Of a DNA stretch of 64,000 bases, positions 9,318 through 17,105 are shown in pieces; position 1 is the first letter of the stretch; each line of letters opens with the position of its first letter. Made by a program: the position numbers and the translations under genes. Location: NCBI GenBank assembly GCA_025370075.1, contig CP073016.1, forward strand, positions 3,596,001-3,660,000, read 5' to 3'. The notes under the pieces were generated by a model, which made no database searches, was not told the origin of the DNA, and saw only the letters and a program-made list of their open reading frames with translations. The DNA comes from Chryseotalea sp. WA131a (GTDB taxonomy: Bacteria; Bacteroidota; Bacteroidia; Cytophagales; Cyclobacteriaceae).

Positions 9318-9476
9318 ATCTCAAAGAAACCTGACTTGATTTTAATAAGTTTTGGGTTTTGGAGCCATTCGCTTGATTGAAAGAGTGAACGGTGTTATTT
9401 GACGTGCGAACCACGTGTATATATGGACGTTCAAACTTTTTTATTACTTTTAACCAATTATTCAAACCCCAATTCA

Positions 9477-10103
9477 ATGAAAACTCGACTTTTATTTGTT
9501 TGCCTGGCTTTGATTTTTTCCGGCACCCAAGTTTTCGCCCAACTTTCTAAGAAGGAGAAAAAGGAATGGAAAAAGAAAGCCAAAGAATACGCAAAGGATC
9601 CCGCGAACCTGAAAAATTTGGTGGAGACCAAGCAGGTGATTGATACGGACAACACTGCCCTGAAAGGACAGGTAAGTTCGCTCAATGGCCAAGTTAGTGA
9701 CAAGAATGCCAAGATTGCTGATTTAGAAGATCAGCTTTCTAAAATGCGCAGTGACCTTACTGCTACCAAGGCAGAACTCGCCCAATTGAAAGAATCACCC
9801 TCTATCAACCCAATGGATTTTTCGAAAGGTGTGGTGTTTAAAGTACAGATTGGCGCGTTCAAAAATAAAAACCTTAAAAAATATTTTGACAACAACCCCA
9901 ACTTTGGTGGCGAAGCTACCGACAAGGGCGAGCAGAAATATACCATCGGTGTGTTTCGCGATTATTGGGAGGCCGATAAATTCAAAAAGTATATCCGCGA
10001 AATGGGTGTCAAAGATGCGTGGATCGTTCCGTTTAAAGATGGCCAACGTGTAGAGATCAAAGATGTGCTGGAAGGTGTAATAGCCGACAAGGCTGCGAAA
10101 TAA
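9477..10103 (+). CDS. SPOR-domain-like secreted coiled-coil protein
   Basis: A 208-residue protein; the start chosen is the ATG of MKTRLLFVCLALIFSG, because this is a complete signal peptide (cleavage after VFAQ), whereas the longer frame from 9399 puts 26 odd residues before it. After a lysine-rich segment (LSKKEKKEWKKKAKEYA) comes a coiled coil (residues about 50-105, with repeated GQVSSLNGQVSDKNAKIADL). The last about 85 residues resemble a SPOR domain: VVFKVQIGAF, then YTIGVFRDYWEADKFKKYI and DAWIVPFKDG. SPOR domains bind denuded septal peptidoglycan, so a role in cell-wall or division-site biology is likely. The gene is followed by two hairpins. Confidence 0.75.
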   Translation: MKTRLLFVCLALIFSGTQVFAQLSKKEKKEWKKKAKEYAKDPANLKNLVETKQVIDTDNTALKGQVSSLNGQVSDKNAKIADLEDQLSKMRSDLTATKAELAQLKESPSINPMDFSKGVVFKVQIGAFKNKNLKKYFDNNPNFGGEATDKGEQKYTIGVFRDYWEADKFKKYIREMGVKDAWIVPFKDGQRVEIKDVLEGVIADKAAK

Positions 10104-10113
10104 TTAAGAGGGT

Positions 10114-10145
10114 GAATGACCGAAGAATCCGTTTTTCGGCATTCA
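10114..10145 (+). terminator. hairpin after the SPOR-like gene
   Basis: Bases 10114-10124 and 10132-10145 can pair (GAATG...CCGAA against TTCGG...CATTC) with one bulge. There is no good T-run directly after it, so it may act as an RNA-stabilising hairpin or as a first terminator. Confidence 0.4.
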
Positions 10146-10165
10146 TATAGAGTAAAAAATTCAAC

Positions 10166-10198
10166 AAAAAGGCAGCCGTTGGTTGCCTTTTTTATTTT
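10166..10198 (+). terminator. rho-independent terminator
   Basis: An A-run and GGCA arm, a short loop, then TGCC followed by a T-run (TTTTTTATTTT), give a strong stem-loop plus U-tract. It separates the SPOR-like gene from the glycine-rich protein gene. Confidence 0.7.
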
Positions 10199-10227
10199 GT
10201 GCGCTGTGGCGCGAAGGCTTACTTTTG
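10196..10227 (+). promoter_or_regulatory. Bacteroidetes -33/-7 promoter right before the ATG
   Basis: TTTG at 10196-10199 and TACTTTTG at 10220-10227 match the Bacteroidetes housekeeping promoter (TTTG, 20-bp spacer, TAnnTTTG). The -7 box ends four bases before the ATG at 10232, so the transcript would begin at or near the start codon (leaderless). Confidence 0.5.
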
Positions 10228-10231
10228 CAGT

Positions 10232-11011
10232 ATGGCAAAATCAGTGAAGTGTTCCGTTGTATTTATTTTTTTGTTTGCAAGTTTAGCGAATGCACAAATC
10301 CGTTTGGATAAACTCGAGATCAAAGCCAAGCAAGAATACATTATCGAAGGGTCAGACGTATTAGTAGTCGATACACTCATCATGCGTGACTCCTCCCGCA
10401 TTATTCTCAATCGTGAAAAGCGAGAGACCATCATCAACGCAAAAGTTTTGATTGCGAACAAAGGCGCTCAAATAATCGGCAATGGTTTAGCAGGTGAAAA
10501 TGGCAAAACTGGTGCAAATGGAGCAAGGCAAAGCGCCCCTTGCCGAGTAGGAGGCCACGCAAAGGAAGGAAGTAGTGGCGCACGTGGAAATGATGGATTA
10601 GATCTTTCTTTATATGTTAACCAGCTAACCATAAGCGGAAGTTTGATCATTGACTTGAACGGAGGCAACGGAGGCAATGGGGGCAACGGTGGCCGAGGTG
10701 GTGATGGTGGAGGGGGCACGCGTGTATGTCGTGGAGGAAACGGGGGAATAGGTGGAAACGGTGGAAATGGTGGCGATGGTGGAAATGCGGGTAAGTTGGT
10801 GATGCGGTGTACCCAATGCCAAAATTTACATGTGTTGGACCAACTGTTTATCAAAAATTATGGAGGCTTTGCAGGATTTGGTGCCAATGGAGGTGCTGGT
10901 GGATTAGCAGGGTTGGGCACTAATGGTGATGGAAAAAATGGAGCAAAGGGTGTGGCGGGCATAAATGGCGTGGCAGGCAAACAAGGTGTGGTAACTTTCG
11001 AAAAGAAATAG
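10232..11011 (+). CDS. secreted glycine-rich repeat protein
   Basis: A 259-residue protein whose start (MAKSVKCSVVFIFLFASLANAQ) is a clear signal peptide; the upstream frame from 10199 lacks one. Residues about 22-85 are a beta-rich region (LDKLEIKAKQEYIIEG, VVDTLIMRDSSRIILN) that resembles the start of a parallel beta-helix. From about residue 90 to the end, glycine-rich repeats dominate (GGNGGNGGNGGRGGDGGGG, then AGFGANGGAGG), partly in GxY-like triplets reminiscent of bacterial collagen-like proteins. Four cysteines (CRV, CRGG, CTQC) may form disulfides. No enzymatic motif is visible; a surface or matrix role is likely. RecJ begins one base after its stop, so the two may share a transcript. 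Confidence 0.65.
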   Translation: MAKSVKCSVVFIFLFASLANAQIRLDKLEIKAKQEYIIEGSDVLVVDTLIMRDSSRIILNREKRETIINAKVLIANKGAQIIGNGLAGENGKTGANGARQSAPCRVGGHAKEGSSGARGNDGLDLSLYVNQLTISGSLIIDLNGGNGGNGGNGGRGGDGGGGTRVCRGGNGGIGGNGGNGGDGGNAGKLVMRCTQCQNLHVLDQLFIKNYGGFAGFGANGGAGGLAGLGTNGDGKNGAKGVAGINGVAGKQGVVTFEKK

Positions 11012-11012
11012 A

Positions 11013-12713
11013 ATGGCCAACCGATGGATTTATAAACCACAACCTGCTGCTGAAGAAATACAATCGCTCAGCAAAGCCATTAATGTAAATCCTTATTTGT
11101 CCTCCGTACTTATACAGCGTGGCATTTCTGGTTTTGACCAAGCCCAACATTTTTTTCGTCCTCAGTTAAGCCAATTGTATGATCCGTTTTTATTGAAAGA
11201 TATGGATCTGGCAGTTGCCCGAATAAAATTGGCCATCGATCGGCAAGAAAAAATTTTGGTGTATGGCGATTACGATGTGGACGGCACAACAGCCGTGGCA
11301 ACCGTTTACGATTACCTGCGCAGCTTTTATACAAACTGTGATTTTTATATTCCCGATCGGCACATAGAAGGGTACGGAGTTTCGGAGGCTGGCATTCGCC
11401 ACGCAGCAGAGAATAATTTTAAACTCATCATTGCGCTTGACTTAGGAGTAAAAGCCTTGGAGGCAGTGGACCAAGCCACCATCAAAGGAATCGATTTTAT
11501 TATTTGTGACCATCACCTTCCAGGACTAACCATTCCCAATGCGGTGGCGGTACTGGATCCTAAACGCGAAGATTGCTCCTATCCATTTAAAGAATTGAGC
11601 GGATGTGGCTTGGGTTTTAAATTGTTGCAAGCCTATGCGCGCACCCATGGCGATGAGCGCGAAGTATTTGCGTACCTGGATTTAGTGGCGGTAAGTATTG
11701 CGTCTGATATTGTTCTCATCAACGATGAGAACCGTGTATTGGCCTACTATGGGATTCAAAAATTAAATCAAAACCCACGGCCTGGATTAAAAGCGTTGAA
11801 AGATATTGCTGCTATCAAAAATGATATGGATGTGTCAGCGGTAGTGTTCACGTTAGGGCCACGCATTAATGCTGCAGGCCGCGTGGCGCATGCGCGGGCA
11901 GCAGTTGAATTGTTATTATCAAAAACAGAGGCCGAAGCCAATGATTTGGCAGAGAAAATAAATCTAAAAAACAATACGCGCAGAGAGTTTGACTTAAGCA
12001 TCACCGAAGAAGCCATTGCCATGATTGAGGGCGATGAAGTTTTGAAAAAAGCGAATGCAACCGTTTTGTTCAAAGATACGTGGCACAAAGGCGTGATTGG
12101 TATTGTCGCTTCACGCTGTATTGAAAAATATTATCGACCGACTATCATCCTTACCGAGTCAAACAATAAAATCACAGGTTCTGCCCGCAGCGTGCGCGAT
12201 TTTGATCTGTACGAAGCCATTGGTGCTTGCAGCGATTTGCTCGATAAATTTGGAGGCCATAAATATGCAGCAGGGCTTACGATGGATCGAGATAACTTAG
12301 AGGCATTTCAAAAACGATTTGAAGAAGTGGTGGCCGCCCGAATGACCGATGAGATGCGAACCCCCGTGGTGGAAATTGATAGTGTGCTGCCGCTAGACGC
12401 CATCACCTACAAATTCAGCAATGTGCTAAAGCAAATGGCACCCTTTGGCCCCGAAAACCAAAAGCCCGTATTTGAGGCACGAAATGTGTTTGTACGCAAT
12501 GAGCTTTCGAGTTTTAAAGATCGACACATCCGCTTTTTGGCCGGGCAAGAAAATTCGGAAGCAGCTTTGATGGCCGTGGGTTTTGACATGGCCGATTGGT
12601 ACGATAAGCTTGCCACGGGTGATTTTTTTCGCATGGCATTTACAATAGAAGAAAATACGTTTAATGGACAAACATCCATTCAATTGCGATTGAAGGATTT
12701 AAAATTTGATTGA
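11013..12713 (+). CDS. recJ: single-stranded-DNA-specific exonuclease RecJ
   Basis: A 566-residue DHH-family 5'-3' exonuclease used in recombination and mismatch and base-excision repair, acting in the cytoplasm. The metal-binding motifs are seen in order: VYGDYDVDGTTA (DHH motif I region), IALDLGV, IICDHHLPGLT (DHH), and later VLDPKREDCSYPFKELSGCG. The DHHA1 domain follows with GSARSVRDFDLYEAI and FGGHKYAAGLT, and a C-terminal OB-like region ends with IQLRLKDLKFD. Length is normal for Bacteroidetes RecJ. It starts one base after the glycine-rich gene ends. Confidence 0.95.
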   Translation: MANRWIYKPQPAAEEIQSLSKAINVNPYLSSVLIQRGISGFDQAQHFFRPQLSQLYDPFLLKDMDLAVARIKLAIDRQEKILVYGDYDVDGTTAVATVYDYLRSFYTNCDFYIPDRHIEGYGVSEAGIRHAAENNFKLIIALDLGVKALEAVDQATIKGIDFIICDHHLPGLTIPNAVAVLDPKREDCSYPFKELSGCGLGFKLLQAYARTHGDEREVFAYLDLVAVSIASDIVLINDENRVLAYYGIQKLNQNPRPGLKALKDIAAIKNDMDVSAVVFTLGPRINAAGRVAHARAAVELLLSKTEAEANDLAEKINLKNNTRREFDLSITEEAIAMIEGDEVLKKANATVLFKDTWHKGVIGIVASRCIEKYYRPTIILTESNNKITGSARSVRDFDLYEAIGACSDLLDKFGGHKYAAGLTMDRDNLEAFQKRFEEVVAARMTDEMRTPVVEIDSVLPLDAITYKFSNVLKQMAPFGPENQKPVFEARNVFVRNELSSFKDRHIRFLAGQENSEAALMAVGFDMADWYDKLATGDFFRMAFTIEENTFNGQTSIQLRLKDLKFD

Positions 12714-12781
12714 GGCATTAAAAATTCAGACTATTAAATAAGGAGCATGATTGAATCAGCAATCAACCAACAACTCACATA

Positions 12782-14923
12782 TCAATTGTTGGTCACTAAG
12801 AATCGCTTCGTTTCTCTGACACCCAAACCTTTTTCAATTGATATAAAATATACTCCAATTTGGAGATTAGAGATGTCTATTTTAGTTTCAAACAATCCGC
12901 TATCAACATGTTGATTGAATGGAACAGCTATCAACTCACCAAGTAAGTTGTAGATTGAAATCCTAACGGACTGCTCATTTGCAAGAGAGCACTTTATAGA
13001 AACCATCTCTTTTGCAGAAGCGGGGTTAGGCGATAGCTCAAAGATTTCCTTTTCATTTTTTGCTAGGTTTTTGCGCTCAGACTCTTGCAACTTTTTTACA
13101 GCATCATCATATTCTTCGGCACGAACAAACGGAAAACGAGGCTGACGCTTATAGATAGAGGATTTACAAAAATTGTCTACAACAGTTGGGTTCGCTGCCG
13201 TGATTGTTCTGCAAGGGCTTGACTGACTTGTATTCCAATCAACTCCAGAATTACTTGCATAAGTAACAGGATACTTGCTGACAAAAAGTACGTTTTGTGT
13301 ATCAGCGTTGCTATTAATCCTTCGAAGATTAACCATTAATTTGGCATACACTAAAGTAGGTGCCCAATTTACCCCATTTGGTTCATCAGTATAGCTGATT
13401 TGAAAAACTTGATCAGTTAAACAACCAACATCCACATAATCGGTTCTAAAAGCATATCCGTTCGTGAGTTCATTATAACCCTCAAAATAGGCAAAGTCTC
13501 CATTTGGCGAACCATAGTCTGGAAAGAAAGAGCCTTCGGCTACCAAGGCCACTTTAATTTCTTGTATTTCTAGACCAGAGGCGGGATTCAGTACGTAGCT
13601 TAAATCTTCTTTGATCTTATAAAGTTCTTGCGTGCGCGTAATGATATTGAAGGTTACCTCATCAAACTCTTGCGTTCGGGTAACAAGGTTTGTCAACTTA
13701 GGCGAAAGCATCAAATTAAATGTGCCCAACACTTCGTTGTAGTATGGGTAATCATTATCGGATGCTCCGCTCACATCAGAGCCTGGTGTTCTAAAACCAA
13801 TGGTGGTGTAGGGGGTATTGTTTTGTATATCACCCTTCAACTTGGTGAACATATCTATGGACATGGGCATTACATTCACATCAATAGGGCCAGATGCTTG
13901 CGTGCCACCAGAGGTGAAAAAATCAAATAGACTAACGGCACTAGAAATAAAAGGAATGGAATTGAGACCCGCCCGAAGAAAGCCACTTTTGCCCACCACT
14001 TGCGCGAGTTGATCGGCTAAATCTTTTTTGTTCTGCTTCTCCTGCTGGGGAGCATATTTGTCTACCTTGGTTTTGAATCCATTTATAAAACCTACTGCAG
14101 ATTTGTACGAATCGGTTGCTTTTTTCGCACCTTCCGTGAGCTTACCTACAGAATAAGAACTATTATCACTGGATCCGTTTACTGGCCTGCCTTGATCAAT
14201 AATGGTTTCTATCCGACCCGTGCTGGTACCCTCCAGCGTAACTTTACTAGTGTTGGAAAACCAAACTTCAATATTTAACTTGGAAGCATAAAGACAAGTA
14301 CATGGGTCATACATTAAGGGGAAATCTGCATAAAACCATTTGAACGGAAGTGTGCTTCCAAAAGCGGCAACGGTTGTGAATGTTTTGTCAGTATCAAAAA
14401 TAACATCCACGGCTTTTACTTCTTTCGATAAATCAAGAACGGATGTTTTCATGGGCGAAAACGCATCGAATTTTAAGATAACGTTACAACCATTAAAGCT
14501 ATTGAAGTCAAGTTTGGCAAAGAAGATACGCAGTACGCTGCGGTATTTATTATACACAATAAAGTACGGGAAAGTGGTGCCCGGGTTGTTGGCTACGCCC
14601 TGATCATTGAAACCCAAATCCCGCTTGATCAGCTCCCAACCATTTTCGGGCAATATATCTTTGGGGCCGGGTATGGGGTCATAAAATTGGCTCAAATTGT
14701 CGGTGTTAAAGAAAGGAGAGGGTATTGAGGTTGCCGAAACCTGGTTGGACGATATGTTCAGCGGCCAAGAAGGGGCGGCATAATTGAACGTATTGACTTT
14801 GGATGGGCGCTGAGGGTTTACGGCAGAACCGGGTGTTGTGGTAATGCCATTGGGCGCGCACAACTGCGCATAGGTCAGGGTAGAGAGCAACGTGCAGAGA
14901 AGAGAACAATAGAATTTTCTCAT
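12782..14923 (-). CDS. secreted T9SS-dependent protein with C-terminal sorting domain
   Basis: A 713-residue protein with a signal peptide (MRKFYCSLLCTLLSTLTYAQ). The last about 85 residues are a type A T9SS sorting domain: FELSPNPAS, then VRISIYNLLGELI, ISNLQIGVYFISI and a basic tail ending KRFLVTNN. The type IX machine encoded at 44-50 kb should export it to the surface. The central 550 residues have no motif I recognise; they are Asn/Thr/Ser-rich with many aromatic beta-strands. The lipoprotein gene upstream ends 11 bp before this start, so the pair is probably co-transcribed, lipoprotein first. Confidence 0.8.
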   Translation of the reverse strand: MRKFYCSLLCTLLSTLTYAQLCAPNGITTTPGSAVNPQRPSKVNTFNYAAPSWPLNISSNQVSATSIPSPFFNTDNLSQFYDPIPGPKDILPENGWELIKRDLGFNDQGVANNPGTTFPYFIVYNKYRSVLRIFFAKLDFNSFNGCNVILKFDAFSPMKTSVLDLSKEVKAVDVIFDTDKTFTTVAAFGSTLPFKWFYADFPLMYDPCTCLYASKLNIEVWFSNTSKVTLEGTSTGRIETIIDQGRPVNGSSDNSSYSVGKLTEGAKKATDSYKSAVGFINGFKTKVDKYAPQQEKQNKKDLADQLAQVVGKSGFLRAGLNSIPFISSAVSLFDFFTSGGTQASGPIDVNVMPMSIDMFTKLKGDIQNNTPYTTIGFRTPGSDVSGASDNDYPYYNEVLGTFNLMLSPKLTNLVTRTQEFDEVTFNIITRTQELYKIKEDLSYVLNPASGLEIQEIKVALVAEGSFFPDYGSPNGDFAYFEGYNELTNGYAFRTDYVDVGCLTDQVFQISYTDEPNGVNWAPTLVYAKLMVNLRRINSNADTQNVLFVSKYPVTYASNSGVDWNTSQSSPCRTITAANPTVVDNFCKSSIYKRQPRFPFVRAEEYDDAVKKLQESERKNLAKNEKEIFELSPNPASAKEMVSIKCSLANEQSVRISIYNLLGELIAVPFNQHVDSGLFETKIDISNLQIGVYFISIEKGLGVRETKRFLVTNN

Positions 14924-14934
14924 AAACTATATCG

Positions 14935-15768
14935 TTAGGGGTTAATTCGTGTTCCGTTAAAGGTATCGTTGATTCGAGCGTACTGAAGCGTATTAGGATC
15001 TTTGGGTTTGGTGCGGTCTTCGTAACTGAACTTTACCGTAAGCCCCTGATCTTTGGTCATTTTTACCCATGCAATCGGGTTGAGGCAGCCAGGGCAGTCA
15101 CCCACGCTATACTTAAAATTTACGGCTCTTGCCCCTCTATTAATAAACAAAAATTCATGGTAAAAAACGGCCTGAGGGTTTGGCGAGGGGCACTGCACCA
15201 GCGCGCAGCCTTTGTTGATGTTGATGAGATCAAAAGCCCCGTAAATACTGGAAGGGTCAGATGGGTCGGTGCGGTAGGCCACCTGCACCACCTGCCTATC
15301 GGTCTTGTTCATGTCGCTGCCAAAGTAACCACTATAACGGCCAATAATTGGGGCCTGCGCCCAATTGATGATATAAAAAGATTTTGTGACCGTGGTTTCC
15401 TCTGGGTCGTTCGGGAAACACTGGGAGTCCCGCTTCTTTTTCGCCTTCAGGGTCACATCGATTTTTCCCTCGGCCGTTAAAAAGAGCAGGCCAAACTGAC
15501 GGGTGGTAAATACCCGGTCGTCAGTGCCCACCTTCCATTCATAAGAATCATACTCTCCTGCAGCCCTGAACACCACAGAATTGTAGGTAAGTATGGTGTC
15601 GCTTTCTACCAAGCTATCGCCCACAGCCTCAAAGATCCCAAAGCTCCCATTGAAAGAAATAGCTTTTTCGCAAGGGTCAACGGGCATGATGGGCGGCTTG
15701 GGATCCCCGCAATCGATCAAAAGGATTAAAAATGCCAACAACAGCGCAACAGAGAGGATTTTCTTCAT
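14935..15768 (-). CDS. lipoprotein, PKD-like, partner of the T9SS cargo
   Basis: The start chosen is MKKILSVALLLAFLIL, five codons inside the longest open frame, because it begins a proper signal. Cys20 in LLIDCGDPK is the candidate lipidation site, although Asp at -1 is unusual. The 277-residue protein has a beta-sandwich region (YDSYEWKVGTDDRVF, TAEGKIDVTLKAKKK) typical of PKD/Ig-like folds, and five further cysteines. Function unknown; it probably sits on the outer membrane next to the T9SS cargo encoded 11 bp downstream. Confidence 0.65.
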   Translation of the reverse strand: MKKILSVALLLAFLILLIDCGDPKPPIMPVDPCEKAISFNGSFGIFEAVGDSLVESDTILTYNSVVFRAAGEYDSYEWKVGTDDRVFTTRQFGLLFLTAEGKIDVTLKAKKKRDSQCFPNDPEETTVTKSFYIINWAQAPIIGRYSGYFGSDMNKTDRQVVQVAYRTDPSDPSSIYGAFDLININKGCALVQCPSPNPQAVFYHEFLFINRGARAVNFKYSVGDCPGCLNPIAWVKMTKDQGLTVKFSYEDRTKPKDPNTLQYARINDTFNGTRINP

Positions 15769-15881
15769 AAGCTTTATTGTCAAGTAAATCTAACCAAAAA
15801 AATCAACTGCCGAAAGTGGCATCATTAATGTTTCATTGTCAATTGTAATATATTGCGGCATTAGCTTCACAAACAACTTTT

Positions 15882-16628
15882 ATGATTTTACGTTCTGAGA
15901 ACCTGGTAAAGAAATACAAAAAGCGAATCGTTGTAAACAAAATATCGGTACAAGTACAACAAGGAGAGATTGTGGGTTTGTTGGGCCCCAACGGTGCTGG
16001 CAAAACCACGAGCTTTTACATGATTGTGGGGCTGATCAAACCAAATGAAGGCAGCATTTATTTGAATGATGAAGACATCACCGACTTGCCCATGTATCAA
16101 CGCGCCAAGCGCGGCATTGGTTATTTGGCGCAAGAGGCTTCTGTATTTCGCGGATTGACCGTGGAAGAAAATATTTTGGCACCATTGGAAATGCGCGACA
16201 TGACGCAGAAGGAACGAAAAGAAAAAGTAGAAACATTGTTGGAAGAGTTTAGTCTTGCTCACGTGCGCAAAAATTTGGGTATGGTGCTATCGGGTGGAGA
16301 ACGAAGAAGAACAGAAATTGCCAGGGCCTTGGCCGTAGATCCTAGTTTTGTTTTGTTAGATGAACCCTTTGCAGGTGTTGATCCAATTGCGGTGGAAGAA
16401 ATCCAAGGCATTGTTTCCAAATTGAAAAAGAAAAACATCGGTATTATCATCAGTGATCATAACGTAGACGAAACACTTGCCATTACCGATCGGGCATATT
16501 TGATGGTGGAAGGAAAACTTTTTAAAGCAGGCACTGCACAAGAATTAGCAGATGATCCGCTCGTGCGCAAAGTTTATTTGGGTCAGAATTTTCAGTTAAG
16601 AAGGGCTGCGGTTACAGAGGATAAATAA
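15882..16628 (+). CDS. lptB: LPS export ABC transporter ATP-binding protein LptB
   Basis: A 248-residue cytoplasmic ATPase that drives lipopolysaccharide extraction from the inner membrane with LptF/LptG. Walker A is GPNGAGKTTS, the signature LSGGERRRTEIARAL, Walker B FVLLDEPFAGVDP and the H-loop ISDHNV. The segment YLAQEASVFRGLTVEENI is diagnostic for LptB among ABC ATPases. Length is normal. Other lpt genes are not nearby; this is common in Bacteroidetes. Confidence 0.95.
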   Translation: MILRSENLVKKYKKRIVVNKISVQVQQGEIVGLLGPNGAGKTTSFYMIVGLIKPNEGSIYLNDEDITDLPMYQRAKRGIGYLAQEASVFRGLTVEENILAPLEMRDMTQKERKEKVETLLEEFSLAHVRKNLGMVLSGGERRRTEIARALAVDPSFVLLDEPFAGVDPIAVEEIQGIVSKLKKKNIGIIISDHNVDETLAITDRAYLMVEGKLFKAGTAQELADDPLVRKVYLGQNFQLRRAAVTEDK

Positions 16629-16631
16629 TTT

Positions 16632-17105
16632 TTATTTTCCTTGCTTATTCTGAAAGATATACGTCAAGCGGACATCCGTAAAATCAGCAACTTGTTTATG
16701 TGCGCGCAAGTTGACACCCAGTGCCCATTTAGAAGTGAAATAATAATTCAATCCCCAGCGATGGTAGACTAAATCATTATTGTTTTGCCCTAACCAATAG
16801 ATTCCCAACTGCTGACTAAAAACAAATTTGCCTAGCAGAAATTCATGGCCTGCCAAAAAACCACCACGATAACCATCAACAGATGTTCCATTTGATGACA
16901 GCCGCTCTAGCATAAATTGGTCAAAATAAAATTCGGTGCCTATCGTCCAGGCATGCAAACGACTAACTTGCCAGCTGCGTGTAAAGTTTGCTCCGGTAAT
17001 CGGGTAGTATTTTCGTTCACCGCTAAAATCTCCGCCTTTTACAACACCTAAAATGCTAATGTCCATTCTGCGAGAGCGAAAAGATTCGTTGGATTCTTTT
17101 GTTCT
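16632..17105 (-). pseudogene. C-terminal fragment of PagL-like acyloxyacyl hydrolase, cut by an IS
   Basis: The open frame from the left target duplication down to 16632 continues exactly the frame of the fragment at 18759-19412: removal of the IS and one 27-bp repeat gives an unbroken protein of about 366 residues. This half is rich in barrel-type strands (FSGERKYYPITGANFTRSW, HAWTIGTEFYFDQFMLERL, YYFTSKWALGVNL) and ends in DVRLTYIFQNKQGK. An ATG at 17066 could start a 144-residue peptide but it would lack a signal sequence, so this half is probably dead. Confidence 0.8.
17079..17105. repeat. left 27-bp target-site duplication of the IS1634-type element
   Basis: Identical over 27 bases to 18759-18785. 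A flanking G extends the match to 28 bases, so the exact end is ambiguous by one. It lies directly outside the terminal inverted repeat. Confidence 0.9.

Noticed and set aside
10660..10800. Repetitive GGNGG-coding DNA considered as a CRISPR-like or tandem array
   Set aside because: The repeats are short, irregular codon repeats within a coding frame, with no spacers.
10468..10854. Proline-rich open frame on the minus strand
   Set aside because: It is the mirror of the glycine codons in the glycine-rich gene.
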